A stretch of 64,000 nucleotides of DNA from assembly GCA_016706865.1 (NCBI GenBank), contig JADJIS010000003.1:2328501-2392500 (forward strand), in the 5' to 3' direction. The position numbers were made by a program, and so were the translations under genes. Under the pieces are notes generated by a model. It saw only the letters and a list, made by a program, of their open reading frames with translations, was not told where the DNA came from and made no database searches. Each line of letters starts with the position of its first letter. The stretch's first letter is position 1. Positions 44,255 to 53,832 of the stretch are shown piece after piece. Source of the DNA: Bacteroidota bacterium. Its GTDB lineage: Bacteria > Bacteroidota > Bacteroidia > Chitinophagales > BACL12.

Positions 44255-46492
44255 ATGAAAAAAATTCTACCTGCACTTGTTTTGTTTGTTTGCCTATGTC
44301 AAACATCATTTTCCCAGATCACTATAGCCGAAGCCAGAGTTTTACCCGGAGGAAGCGTGGTAACTGTTAAAGGCCTTGTTTTAAACGGTTCCGAGCTGGG
44401 GGATATCAGATATATTCAGGACAATACCGGAAATATTGCTGCCTATGCTCCCACTATTTTGGATGTTGTTTTGCGTGGAGATTCTATTCAGGTTACCGGA
44501 CCTTTATTCAACTACAATGGGCTTTTAGAAATATCTACAGCAACATCTGTAACAGTATTAAATTCGGGTAATCCTTTGCCATCCCCAACTGATGTTACCT
44601 GTATTTCGGGATATGTAGAAGGATATGAGGCTAAACTTGTTCGTGTAAATGCAGCGTTGTTTGCAGATGCCGGCACATTTTCAACAGCTGGATCAGGTAC
44701 TAATTACGACATTTCCGATGCGGCGGGAACTGCAGAAATTCGGGTTGTAACCACAACAAATATCGACGGAACTCCAATTCCGGTGGAGGAAGTGAGTATT
44801 ACCGGTATCATGAGTCAGTTTGCTCCCGGAGGAACCGGAGGTTATCAACTGTTGCCGCGCGATCTTTCAGATATTTCAACCGGAGGAAATCCACCGGTTA
44901 TTTCCAGTACGCTAACACAAACAGCTATTACCACGAGCTCATTTACTGTAAATTTTAATACAGTGAACGATGGAAATACAATTATTTATTACGGCTTAAC
45001 AACAGCATTAGGATCAGTTACAAGTGATGCAGCGCTTACTACCGCTCATGCATTAGATCTTACGGGTTTAACTGCAGGCACTATTTATTACGTAAAGGCA
45101 GCCAGTGTTAGTGTTACTAACGATACTTCTTATTCTGCCATTGCTGCAATGGCAACTGCATCAAATTCCACGGGACAAATTAAAGTTTGGTTCAATAACA
45201 CCGTCGACAATAGTGTATCTACAGGAACAAATGCAGTTTTTGTAAACGGAAGTATGGACGATACTATTATTAATATTCTAGATCATGCATTGTATTCTGT
45301 TGATATTTGTATTTACAATATCGACAATATCAATAATATAATAACTGCAATTAATGACGCATATGCAAGAGGTGTTGATGTACGTGTAATATGCGATAGT
45401 GGTGTGGATGATTTTAATTACAATGCGATAGTGATTGGACCTGGTAAAAAGAAAAAATCGCCGCCTGATGGCTCTACGAATGCCGATGGTGCATTTTTTG
45501 GTATCATGCACAATAAATTTATTAATATAGATGCAGTTTCCACCGATCCGGATGAACCTTGGGTTATTACAGGTTCTATGAATTATACGGATGATCAGAT
45601 AAAAGTTGACAAACAAAATATTATTGCAATTCAGGATCAGAGTTTATCAAAGGCTTATAAAGCAGAATTTGATGAAATGTTTGCAGGAAATTTCGGACCA
45701 GATAAAACTAATAATACTCCGCATGAATTTATGATTGGAGGTAAAAGAGTGGAATTGTATTTTTCTCCGAGTGATGAACCGGAAACCAGGTTGATAGAAA
45801 AAATAAATACAGCTGATTTTGATTTGCATTTCGCAGTATTTTCGTTCACGCGTTTCAGTATCAGTTATGCAATTGAAGACGCAGTTTACGAACGCGGTGT
45901 TTTTGCTTCCGGAATCTGGGATCAAACGGATGCCAGTGATTCCACCGCAGTAAATGTTCTTGAGGATGCACTTGGGGATCGGTTTTTTAACTATTCAGGT
46001 TCTAATTTGTTACACCACAAATATTTGTTAGTGGATGCCAATTGTCCTCAATCAGATCCATTGGTATGGACAGGTTCACACAACTGGAGTTCCAGTGCAA
46101 ATTCCCGCAATGATGAGAATTCGTTGGTTATCCACGATTCCACCACTGTTAATATATATTATCAGGAATATATGCAGCGTTATAAGGATGAGGGTGCAAC
46201 GGAGTTTGTTGTGGATAGATGTGATTTTGTAGATGTAACAGGGAATGAAATTGTTTCTTCCATTCATTTATACCCGAACCCTGCGTCACAATTTGTTACA
46301 GTTCAAATTCCGGAATTATCGGGAAAAGGTGTTATCTTTATTTACGATTTTACCGGTAAACTAATTTTAACCCAGGATGCAAAAGGTCAATTTGAAACAA
46401 TAAATATCGGTGAATTAAGGTCGGGAATGTATTTAGTTGTTGTGAGGAAGGGAAATAATAATTGGACTACTAATTTTATTAAAACATATTGA
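44255..46492 (+). CDS. Secreted phospholipase D-like protein with T9SS type A sorting domain
   Basis: A 745-residue protein. Signal peptide MKKILPALVLFVCLCQTSFSQ; OB-fold-like domain (~22-215, VTVKGLVLNGSELGDIRYIQD); fibronectin-like module (~215-305); then two PLD half-domains with HxK motifs: H419-K421 (MHNKF ... ITGSMNY) and H587-K589 (HHKYLLVD ... TGSHNWSSSANSRNDEN). The last ~80 residues are a type A domain (IHLYPNPASQF). The PLD fold covers phosphodiesterases acting on lipids or DNA; an OB-fold plus PLD on an exported protein resembles extracellular nucleases, which is an inference. 25 bp upstream of the LamG gene, probably co-transcribed. Confidence 0.92.
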   Translation: MKKILPALVLFVCLCQTSFSQITIAEARVLPGGSVVTVKGLVLNGSELGDIRYIQDNTGNIAAYAPTILDVVLRGDSIQVTGPLFNYNGLLEISTATSVTVLNSGNPLPSPTDVTCISGYVEGYEAKLVRVNAALFADAGTFSTAGSGTNYDISDAAGTAEIRVVTTTNIDGTPIPVEEVSITGIMSQFAPGGTGGYQLLPRDLSDISTGGNPPVISSTLTQTAITTSSFTVNFNTVNDGNTIIYYGLTTALGSVTSDAALTTAHALDLTGLTAGTIYYVKAASVSVTNDTSYSAIAAMATASNSTGQIKVWFNNTVDNSVSTGTNAVFVNGSMDDTIINILDHALYSVDICIYNIDNINNIITAINDAYARGVDVRVICDSGVDDFNYNAIVIGPGKKKKSPPDGSTNADGAFFGIMHNKFINIDAVSTDPDEPWVITGSMNYTDDQIKVDKQNIIAIQDQSLSKAYKAEFDEMFAGNFGPDKTNNTPHEFMIGGKRVELYFSPSDEPETRLIEKINTADFDLHFAVFSFTRFSISYAIEDAVYERGVFASGIWDQTDASDSTAVNVLEDALGDRFFNYSGSNLLHHKYLLVDANCPQSDPLVWTGSHNWSSSANSRNDENSLVIHDSTTVNIYYQEYMQRYKDEGATEFVVDRCDFVDVTGNEIVSSIHLYPNPASQFVTVQIPELSGKGVIFIYDFTGKLILTQDAKGQFETINIGELRSGMYLVVVRKGNNNWTTNFIKTY

Positions 46493-46517
46493 TATATTCA
46501 AACCATAAATTAAGGCC

Positions 46518-48074
46518 ATGAAAAAAACTCTCCTTTTTGTATCAAGTTTAATTTCAGTATTAATTATACATGCACAACCTTGTTTGCCTACAGTTTCTTA
46601 TCCCATTACATGGGAAATTGAAGACAATTCAGGTAATAATTATGACCCAACAATTTATGGTGGAGCTACAGTTACCGGCGGTTACCTTCATATTGGATAT
46701 AATGATGATGATTATATTGATATTCCGAGTGATGCATTAAATAATGTAGGGGATTTTACTATTCAATTTGATTTTAGATTAACAGATTTTAATTTAAGTG
46801 GAGCTTCTCCTACAAATACCTTGATTGCCGGTGCAAGCGATGTAGAAGAGTCGGAATTTGCCATCTCTTACGAAAAATCGATCAATGCTATTGTGGTGGC
46901 ATTAAAGGGTTCGGGCAACATTTTTAATATTATATTGGAAGAAGAAACTTGGTATTGTTTGCAAGTTGTTCGAGATGGATCTGATGTTACTGTTTTCATT
47001 GATGGTGATGAGGTAGAAACTATAGAGATGAGCGATGAATTACTCGAAATTTCATTTCTTGAAATTGGTCAGGAATTAGATTGCCCAGCCGGATGTTTTG
47101 CAGTTAATCAATCATTGAATGGCGATATTGATAATTTCAGTATTTATCCATGTACATTTCAGGAAGCAAATTGCCAACCATTTATTGCTGCCTGTGATAC
47201 CATGTTATTTTTTCCTTTTGATACCAATGTAAACGATTATTCAGGAAATGAAAACCACGGTATTGTTAACGGAGATGCAAATGTTGATCCTGGATTTCTC
47301 AACATAGGATATAACAATGATGATAATATTGAAGTTCCGGTTTCAGCATTGAATGGATTAAATGAATTCACGATCTCATTCAATTTTAAATTAAATGCAT
47401 TTAATACTACCGGCACTTCACCAACCAATACTTTTATTGCAGGCACTGCAGCAGGTATAGAACATGAATTTGCTTTATCCTACGAAAAGTCCTCCAATGC
47501 ATTTGAAATTGCGATACATAATATTGGCGGAATAATCCCTGCAACAATTAATGAAAACGAATGGTATTGCGTAAGTTTTAATTGGGAGAACGACACAGTA
47601 TCCGTAATGTTAAATGGAGTTTTACTCCCCGATTATTTAGTATTTCCTGATGATCCCATTTCAGTAGCATTTTTGGAAATTGGACAGGAACTTGATTGTC
47701 TGGCCGGTTGTTTCGCCGAAAATCAAAGTTTAAATGGCTCTATGGATAATTTAATTATTATGGATTGCAATGAATTTATGGCGTGCAGTGAATTTCCGCT
47801 TGCAATTTTTGAGCAGGAAAATGTTTCTGGTATCAAAGTGTATCCAAATCCGGTTGCGGATGTGGTGAGGGTGGACTGGGGTGCCCAATTTATAAATCCA
47901 TTAATACAAATTACTGATGTAAGAGGGATATCCGTTTTTAATAACGATATTAATTTAACTCAAGAACAGCATTTAAATATTAACGTTGAAAATCTTGTTC
48001 CGGGTGTATATCAAATCTCTTTGATTGATATACGATCAGGTTTAATTTCAACACAGTCTTTTGTGAAGTATTAA
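46518..48074 (+). CDS. LamG-like protein (two modules) with T9SS type A sorting domain
   Basis: A 518-residue secreted protein, signal MKKTLLFVSSLISVLIIHAQ. Two tandem concanavalin-type modules (~28-210 and ~228-415) are internal duplicates: each has YLHIGYNDDDYIDIPSDAL or FLNIGYNNDDNIEVPVSAL, SPTNTLIAG or SPTNTFIAG, and LEIGQELDCPAGCFAVNQSL or LEIGQELDCLAGCFAENQSL. A type A sorting domain ends it (IKVYPNPVADVV). LamG modules usually bind glycans or proteins. It follows the PLD cargo at 25 bp. Confidence 0.9.
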   Translation: MKKTLLFVSSLISVLIIHAQPCLPTVSYPITWEIEDNSGNNYDPTIYGGATVTGGYLHIGYNDDDYIDIPSDALNNVGDFTIQFDFRLTDFNLSGASPTNTLIAGASDVEESEFAISYEKSINAIVVALKGSGNIFNIILEEETWYCLQVVRDGSDVTVFIDGDEVETIEMSDELLEISFLEIGQELDCPAGCFAVNQSLNGDIDNFSIYPCTFQEANCQPFIAACDTMLFFPFDTNVNDYSGNENHGIVNGDANVDPGFLNIGYNNDDNIEVPVSALNGLNEFTISFNFKLNAFNTTGTSPTNTFIAGTAAGIEHEFALSYEKSSNAFEIAIHNIGGIIPATINENEWYCVSFNWENDTVSVMLNGVLLPDYLVFPDDPISVAFLEIGQELDCLAGCFAENQSLNGSMDNLIIMDCNEFMACSEFPLAIFEQENVSGIKVYPNPVADVVRVDWGAQFINPLIQITDVRGISVFNNDINLTQEQHLNINVENLVPGVYQISLIDIRSGLISTQSFVKY

Positions 48075-48261
48075 TTTATTTTCTTTAAATATGCTATAAA
48101 GATTAACAAAATTTCTGCATCAAGTGTCGATATAAAACAGAAAGGAGTCATAAAGTAAGGAGTGGAACCTATCGGTAATGTTCTTTTCTTCTTTTTAACT
48201 CAAACATAATTTGCAGTAGATTAGGCTTCTAAATCTTGATATTTCTGATTTAATCGATATA

Positions 48262-48921
48262 CTATGTTTGAATTGTTTTAATAGCCAATAATTGAAATGC
48301 TTTCTCGGGTTTATGCTTTACAAATAATTCAGTCAAATCTGAAATAAAATTCCATAAAAAAGCGGGTTTATATTTCACCTTTGCAAATGCCCCTCTAAGA
48401 GATTTTATGCCATTAACGCCAATAACTTTATAACCTCTGTCGACAAATTCCTGAGCAGTCCACCCTGAAAGATGAACTTGCCATGGATTATTTTCCCTAT
48501 CACCTTGGGGCAGGAAGCCATTTGGAGTGTAAATAATAACCTTTTTTGATGCTATTTTTTCAATCATATCCAATAAATGTAATCCATCACCCTTTTCAAG
48601 ATGTTCAATAAGATCTAAAGCCACCACAATATCAAAACTTTTTGATGGAAACTCCTCTCCCACTTTTAATACATCCAGTTTCTTATAATCATTGTGAATT
48701 TTTTTCACCTTGCTTTTTTCGAGACTAGGCTCAAATGCATCAACTCCTACGCAATATAAATTCTTGTTAAAGGTTTGTACGGGCGAATTAGCTCCGCAAC
48801 CCACATCCAATAAGTTATTTAACCCCTTCACTTCCCTTTCAATAATTACATCATATTTAGAAAAAAAAGCTTTGTAGGTATATCGGTAAGATTTTCTTAA
48901 ATATTTTATTAATACAAACAT
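48262..48921 (-). CDS. Class I SAM-dependent methyltransferase
   Basis: A 219-residue methyltransferase of the type-11 group: SAM-binding LLDVGCGANSPVQ (about 37-49), acidic strand-2 end VGVDAFEPSLE, motif FDIVVALDLIEHLEKGDG (about 107-124) and VIIYTPNGFLPQ. Its neighbour is a GT2 glycosyltransferase 3 bp upstream on the same strand, so it probably methylates a surface glycan or a precursor, as in many polysaccharide loci. The substrate is not known. Confidence 0.9.
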   Translation of the reverse strand: MFVLIKYLRKSYRYTYKAFFSKYDVIIEREVKGLNNLLDVGCGANSPVQTFNKNLYCVGVDAFEPSLEKSKVKKIHNDYKKLDVLKVGEEFPSKSFDIVVALDLIEHLEKGDGLHLLDMIEKIASKKVIIYTPNGFLPQGDRENNPWQVHLSGWTAQEFVDRGYKVIGVNGIKSLRGAFAKVKYKPAFLWNFISDLTELFVKHKPEKAFQLLAIKTIQT

Positions 48922-48924
48922 AAA

Positions 48925-49908
48925 TTATATTGGGTATTTTTTATTATTAAAATTACCTTTTAAGCCATCGTTAGTAGCTTCTAAAAATCTTCTGTAATTG
49001 AATTGTTTTCCTGTAAAAAAGGCAAGTAAAGATAAATAGTTGGAATAAATAATTCTATTGAAAGTGAAAATAAAATTGTTACTTACCAAATGCAGTTTTT
49101 GAAAAAAAACAAAATTCCTTATGGAGAAATATACTTTATTATTATCTACACTAAGTATGTTTGAAGAAAAGGTATTTGATTGTTTAGTTTGCCATGTTTG
49201 TTCGAGGTCGCTGATCCTAGCGTTTTCAATTAGAAAAATAGCCCCTCCGGCTTCAGTAATTCTATAAGTAAATTCAAAATCATCGGCATAAACAAAAAAC
49301 CGTTCATCAGGCAATCCTATCAATTTAATCAAATCTTTGTGGAAAAAGAATCCTCCATAGGGAGCGCATGGAATTACAAAGTTACTTGAATGGCTCTTTC
49401 TTGTAAGGAGATTTAATTTTTTAACCAACTTAAAATGCAATTTAAATATATGAAAGCCCAAAAATGCATTTTTCTGTGGGAAATTCCACTTTATTGGTTC
49501 ACCTTGAATAACATTAGAAAGATAGCTTCTATCTGTGCGAAAAGGCATTAATGCAAAATGTTTAAAATTACTATGTGATTGGAGGTGTTCATATTGGCTT
49601 TGGAGTATTTCTAATGTATTTGTTTCAGGTAGGTTATCATCATCCAACAGCCAAATCATTTCGCAATTTTGTTGATTACAGGCATATTGGATACCGGTTT
49701 TATACCCCCAGGCTGAACCTTTGTTTACGGCAGAATTAATAATAAAAACATTCGGATTGTTCAGCACCAAATTTATTTCGTTCACGGAGTACTCAGAATT
49801 GTTATTAATTATTACTAGTTGTAATGAAGTATATGTATTAAAAAAAAATAAGATCTGCTCTAAAAATTGTTTCCTATCACCATATGTAACTATAATAACG
49901 TACGTCAT
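48925..49908 (-). CDS. Glycosyltransferase family 2
   Basis: A 327-residue GT-A fold enzyme that transfers a sugar from a nucleotide donor, probably in surface glycan synthesis. Residues 3-9 IIVTYGD, N-N motif VIINNNSEY, NKGSAWGYKTG (about 62-72), and the DxD-type metal site WLLDDDNLP (about 90-98) are typical. A later FFVYADDFEFTYRITEAGG holds the acceptor/catalytic Asp region of rhamnosyl-type GT2 enzymes. It is translationally close to the methyltransferase (3 bp gap). Confidence 0.9.
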   Translation of the reverse strand: MTYVIIVTYGDRKQFLEQILFFFNTYTSLQLVIINNNSEYSVNEINLVLNNPNVFIINSAVNKGSAWGYKTGIQYACNQQNCEMIWLLDDDNLPETNTLEILQSQYEHLQSHSNFKHFALMPFRTDRSYLSNVIQGEPIKWNFPQKNAFLGFHIFKLHFKLVKKLNLLTRKSHSSNFVIPCAPYGGFFFHKDLIKLIGLPDERFFVYADDFEFTYRITEAGGAIFLIENARISDLEQTWQTKQSNTFSSNILSVDNNKVYFSIRNFVFFQKLHLVSNNFIFTFNRIIYSNYLSLLAFFTGKQFNYRRFLEATNDGLKGNFNNKKYPI

Positions 49909-50038
49909 CTTTTATATATATTAAATTTTTTAAAGTAAGTCTTAAAATATTTGTTGCAAATCACTATGGCTAACTCGGGTCAAAGAAAGGAATAAATTAT
50001 TAAAGTGACCAACTCGACCGGATTTATGATAAATAGTA

Positions 50039-50046
50039 TAACTTTG
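50039..50046 (+). promoter_or_regulatory. Putative -7 box TAACTTTG for the type B cargo gene
   Basis: TAACTTTG matches TAnnTTTG fully and ends 13 bp before ATG 50059. It lies inside the upstream extension of the open frame (from 50005), which argues against that extension. Confidence 0.5.
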
Positions 50047-50058
50047 GAAGCATTTACT

Positions 50059-52032
50059 ATGAAAACCCGAATTTCGTTTGCAGTGCTATGGTTTTTTAAT
50101 TACCTCGCCTATTCCCAATTGGCCTGTGATTTTTTTGACGATTACTCCGATCCTGCACCGTGGACCAATGTCTATATCTATCCCGGCATTGCTCCATGCA
50201 GCTTAGACCCTCAAACCGGAACCTTGGAAGTTACTGGCGGAGAGGTGGTTTTTACAAATGTGAATGATGGCAATGACACCAGGATTCATCGCGATCTTGG
50301 CTTTACTTTAAGTGATGATGCATGGACCGCCAATTTCGATTTCAAATCCACCGATATTGGTGAGGGGTTAACTCCAAGGGTTGGGCATGTGATATTTGCT
50401 TTATCGGCTGGCACAAATTGCCCCTTTAATGACTCAACCTATCATTGCGATATTAGTGACCAGGATGGAATTACCGTTTGGTATTTGTCAGAATACGACC
50501 CTGTGCCCTCTACAACAGGATTTTATATTTATGCCAAGGATGGCACCTCTTGGGTAAGTTCCTGGGGCATCGATTGGGTAACGGCGGAAGTAGGTCAGCA
50601 ATATTATCTTACTTTAAAAAGAATTGCAACCGATTTTGTAACTCTTGATGTTTATACTGATCCGGATAGAACTATACTGGAAGGATCAATTGAATGTTTT
50701 GAAATTCCGGATGACATTACAGACCTGAATGTACTTCAGCATGGAAATGCACCTTGGGGATTTTATTTGAGAACATTAACAGGTACAATGGATAATACAT
50801 GCATCTATGATAATATAACTGAAACAGCCTTTATCATTGGTCCTGATTCTGTTTGTTCTTCTGAGATCGCTGAATATTCAATAAGTTCCGGAGCCGGTAG
50901 TATCGAATGGGATTTACCCTTAGATGTTACCTATTCAGAAGTTGGTTCAAATACCATTGAAATAACTGATTGGGGCGGATTAAGTTTTTTAACTATTTCT
51001 GCTGAAATTACAACTGACTGCCAAACTTCAACTGTAACATTTGATGTTTTTGTTGCGGCTTCTATTTCCATAAGTGAAACTTTCAATATTTGCGAGAATG
51101 ATACCATTTATGTGTTTGGTGCAGCAGTAAGTGATGCGGGAATTTTTATTGATACTATTCCTGGAATAGGTACCTGCGATTCCATCCATACTATTATAGT
51201 GAATATGGTAGATACAATTGAAACATCTGAAACTATTTTGATCTGTATTAATGACACCATTTTTATTGATGGAATACCTGTTTCAGATCCAGGCACATAT
51301 TTTCAATCATTTATTAGTATAAATGGTTGCGATTCTATTCATACTATCGTTGTAGAAACTCAAGATACAATATTCACAACAGAATCAATTACAATATGTT
51401 ATGGAGAATCGGCATTAATTTTTGGAAACACGGAGACAGAGCCTGGAGATTATTATGGCTATTTTAACTCAATAAATGGATGTGATTCGGTGCACACAAT
51501 TAATTTGCTCGTTCAACCCCCTATTGAGGTGGATTTTATAGAGGACACATTGGTAACGGATGGAACAGGAATTATACTTGATCCAATAATTACAGGTGTT
51601 AGTTCATCAATTTCATGGTTTCCCAGCACCTCTTTAACATGCGATGATTGCCTGAACCCAAGTGCGTTTCCAACCGAAAGCGGATGGTATTATATTACCG
51701 TAATCGATGCAAATGGATGCACTTCTTTAGATAGTATCTACATCCTTGTTGATTTTGATTTTACAATCCTTGCACCGAATGCATTTTCCCCAAACGGTGA
51801 TGGTATTAATGATGAATTTAATGTTTTTGGATCTTCCGAATGTAACCTTATTTATTTACGAATTTATAACCGATGGGGAGCACTTATTTTTGAGTCGATT
51901 GATATCAATATAGGTTGGGATGGAATTTATAATAATATTGAACAGGAAATCGGCACTTATGTTTATGTAGCGGAAGGAAATTGTGATGGAGTTACTGTGC
52001 AATTAACAGGAACAATTACACTAGTAAGGTAG
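50059..52032 (+). CDS. Secreted repeat protein with T9SS type B sorting domain
   Basis: A 657-residue protein; signal MKTRISFAVLWFFNYLAYSQ. Residues ~22-255 form a LamG-like beta-sandwich domain (FDFKSTDIGEGLTPRVGHVIFAL). An Ig/PKD-like module follows (~260-345). Three ~57-residue repeats (~350-515) each end in a GCDSIHTI-type motif (TCDSIHTIIV, GCDSIHTIVV, GCDSVHTINL). The end is a gliding-type C-terminal domain (APNAFSPNGDGINDEF ... YNRWGALIFES ... GTITLVR). It has no adjacent PorP/SprF. It is divergent from the GT2 gene. Confidence 0.92.
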   Translation: MKTRISFAVLWFFNYLAYSQLACDFFDDYSDPAPWTNVYIYPGIAPCSLDPQTGTLEVTGGEVVFTNVNDGNDTRIHRDLGFTLSDDAWTANFDFKSTDIGEGLTPRVGHVIFALSAGTNCPFNDSTYHCDISDQDGITVWYLSEYDPVPSTTGFYIYAKDGTSWVSSWGIDWVTAEVGQQYYLTLKRIATDFVTLDVYTDPDRTILEGSIECFEIPDDITDLNVLQHGNAPWGFYLRTLTGTMDNTCIYDNITETAFIIGPDSVCSSEIAEYSISSGAGSIEWDLPLDVTYSEVGSNTIEITDWGGLSFLTISAEITTDCQTSTVTFDVFVAASISISETFNICENDTIYVFGAAVSDAGIFIDTIPGIGTCDSIHTIIVNMVDTIETSETILICINDTIFIDGIPVSDPGTYFQSFISINGCDSIHTIVVETQDTIFTTESITICYGESALIFGNTETEPGDYYGYFNSINGCDSVHTINLLVQPPIEVDFIEDTLVTDGTGIILDPIITGVSSSISWFPSTSLTCDDCLNPSAFPTESGWYYITVIDANGCTSLDSIYILVDFDFTILAPNAFSPNGDGINDEFNVFGSSECNLIYLRIYNRWGALIFESIDINIGWDGIYNNIEQEIGTYVYVAEGNCDGVTVQLTGTITLVR

Positions 52033-52112
52033 ATTGTATTTTAATAACTCATCTGCGAACTCAAATACAAAATTTATCCAAAAATCTTTATAATACGAAC
52101 AATTTTAATATT

Positions 52113-53723
52113 ATGAAAAAAATAAAATTACTTTTTGTTATCCTGATTTTAGTTAAGAATGTTTCCGGACAATTTATTGCAGATTACAAAAGCTTGAGCG
52201 GGGAAAATATTCAGTTTAATGCTGTACAGGCTTATGGCGATAATTATATGGTTGCCGGCTCAGAGGGCAATAAAATATTACTTTGCGAAATTGATTTAAA
52301 TGGAAATGTTCTTTCAAGCAAGCACATAACTGTAATAGATGAATCAACCTACCCTGGAGTAATGTCGATGATTGTTGATTCTGATGGAAGTATAGTTTTA
52401 GTAGGTTACCGCGAATTTACTGTTTATACATCAATAAGTTTTGCAATTAAATATGATTTTAATGCTGGAATTATAAAATGGATTAAAACTTTTGAAAATC
52501 CTGGTAGCTATTTTCACAAAGTAATAGAAAAAGGTGCAGGAGGTAATTATATAGTAGCGGGTCAGTCGTTTAATCCGCCAAATGGTGAAGAAGGCATACT
52601 ACTTTCGCTTAAAAGAAATAATGGTGATTTTACTATAATTAATAATTCAAATTTTAATGTAAATTCAGAAACATATTATGGGGTTGTATATAAGGAAGGA
52701 AAATATTATACATGCTCACGATATACATTTGCTACCGGAGGCTCAACAAAATTGAGAGGTTGCCTAACTAAATTCACTAATACCGGAACTGAGATTTTTA
52801 CAAAGGCATACATTAGGAACATTACAACGGATGCGGCAAGACTTTATGCATCCGACCTTGTAAATTTAAATAATAGTTTATATATGAGCATTCATGGTGA
52901 TGAAACAAGCTCTGATGTAAATCAAGACTTGTTTTTAATGAGGTCGAATTTAAATGGAGTTGCCACATGGATAAAGAATTATGATCTTACTAATTATAGT
53001 GAGGATGGGGGATGGAATGGATTAGAGATTGATAACAACAAAATTTTTGCATTTGGAAACCTTAATGATGGAACACCTGATAATAAAGGCAAAGTATTTA
53101 TCATGAGTCTTGATACTACTGGAAATTTAAATTGGGCGAAAAATTATCCTTTTGAAACCAGTAAAACATATAATCATACTGATGCTATACTGGCTACAAA
53201 TTCTAAACTTATTGCAGTTGGTAGTTTGTTTGATGATGAGTCAATGTTACAAAAAGGAGTCTTTATGATTGTAGACCAGTCTGATGGCTCTCTTTCAGAG
53301 GGATGTGATATAAATGAGCCGGTTACAATTATCAATAAAACCAAAACTGCTTATTCATCATCCCTAACTCCCATGTCAAATATTTACTCAATCAATTCAC
53401 CAACAAAGATAAATGGAGTATCTGATATTTATCTTGATCTTAAGACTTGTGATTCCATTATAAATGTTAGAATTGAAAACAAATTAAACTCAAAAATATA
53501 CCCTAACCCAATATCAAATAATATTAATCTGGAATTTACTTACACAAGCGATTACAAAATTGCAATTTACAATAATAGCGGCCAACAAATTTATAATACT
53601 TATTTTGAAGATGCAGATCACTTAACGGTTCAAAGTATAAATTTCCCTAAAGGGCTTTATAATATTGTAATTACAGATTTGATCAATAATACTAATATAA
53701 CAGAACGAGTGGTGAAACAATAA
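52113..53723 (+). CDS. Secreted propeller-like protein with T9SS type A sorting domain
   Basis: A 536-residue protein; signal peptide MKKIKLLFVILILVKNVSGQ. Residues ~22-430 show repeated strands of the kind YxxAGxxxG...LxLxKxDxxG (AYGDNYMVAGSEGNKILLCEIDLNG; IVLVGYREF; YIVAGQSF; IFAFGNLNDGTPDNKGKVFIMSLDTTG), expected to form a beta-propeller. A type A domain closes it (SKIYPNPISNNINLEF). The function is unknown. It follows the type B cargo by 80 bp on the same strand. Confidence 0.87.
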   Translation: MKKIKLLFVILILVKNVSGQFIADYKSLSGENIQFNAVQAYGDNYMVAGSEGNKILLCEIDLNGNVLSSKHITVIDESTYPGVMSMIVDSDGSIVLVGYREFTVYTSISFAIKYDFNAGIIKWIKTFENPGSYFHKVIEKGAGGNYIVAGQSFNPPNGEEGILLSLKRNNGDFTIINNSNFNVNSETYYGVVYKEGKYYTCSRYTFATGGSTKLRGCLTKFTNTGTEIFTKAYIRNITTDAARLYASDLVNLNNSLYMSIHGDETSSDVNQDLFLMRSNLNGVATWIKNYDLTNYSEDGGWNGLEIDNNKIFAFGNLNDGTPDNKGKVFIMSLDTTGNLNWAKNYPFETSKTYNHTDAILATNSKLIAVGSLFDDESMLQKGVFMIVDQSDGSLSEGCDINEPVTIINKTKTAYSSSLTPMSNIYSINSPTKINGVSDIYLDLKTCDSIINVRIENKLNSKIYPNPISNNINLEFTYTSDYKIAIYNNSGQQIYNTYFEDADHLTVQSINFPKGLYNIVITDLINNTNITERVVKQ

Positions 53724-53832
53724 GGTAGTTAACTTTAAGATCGATAGCCAAAATTTATTATCGTAACTAATTTTAAAAACACAATTGAAAATTATCAATT
53801 TATTCTACCATTGCTAAATTCTCTTTAAATAT

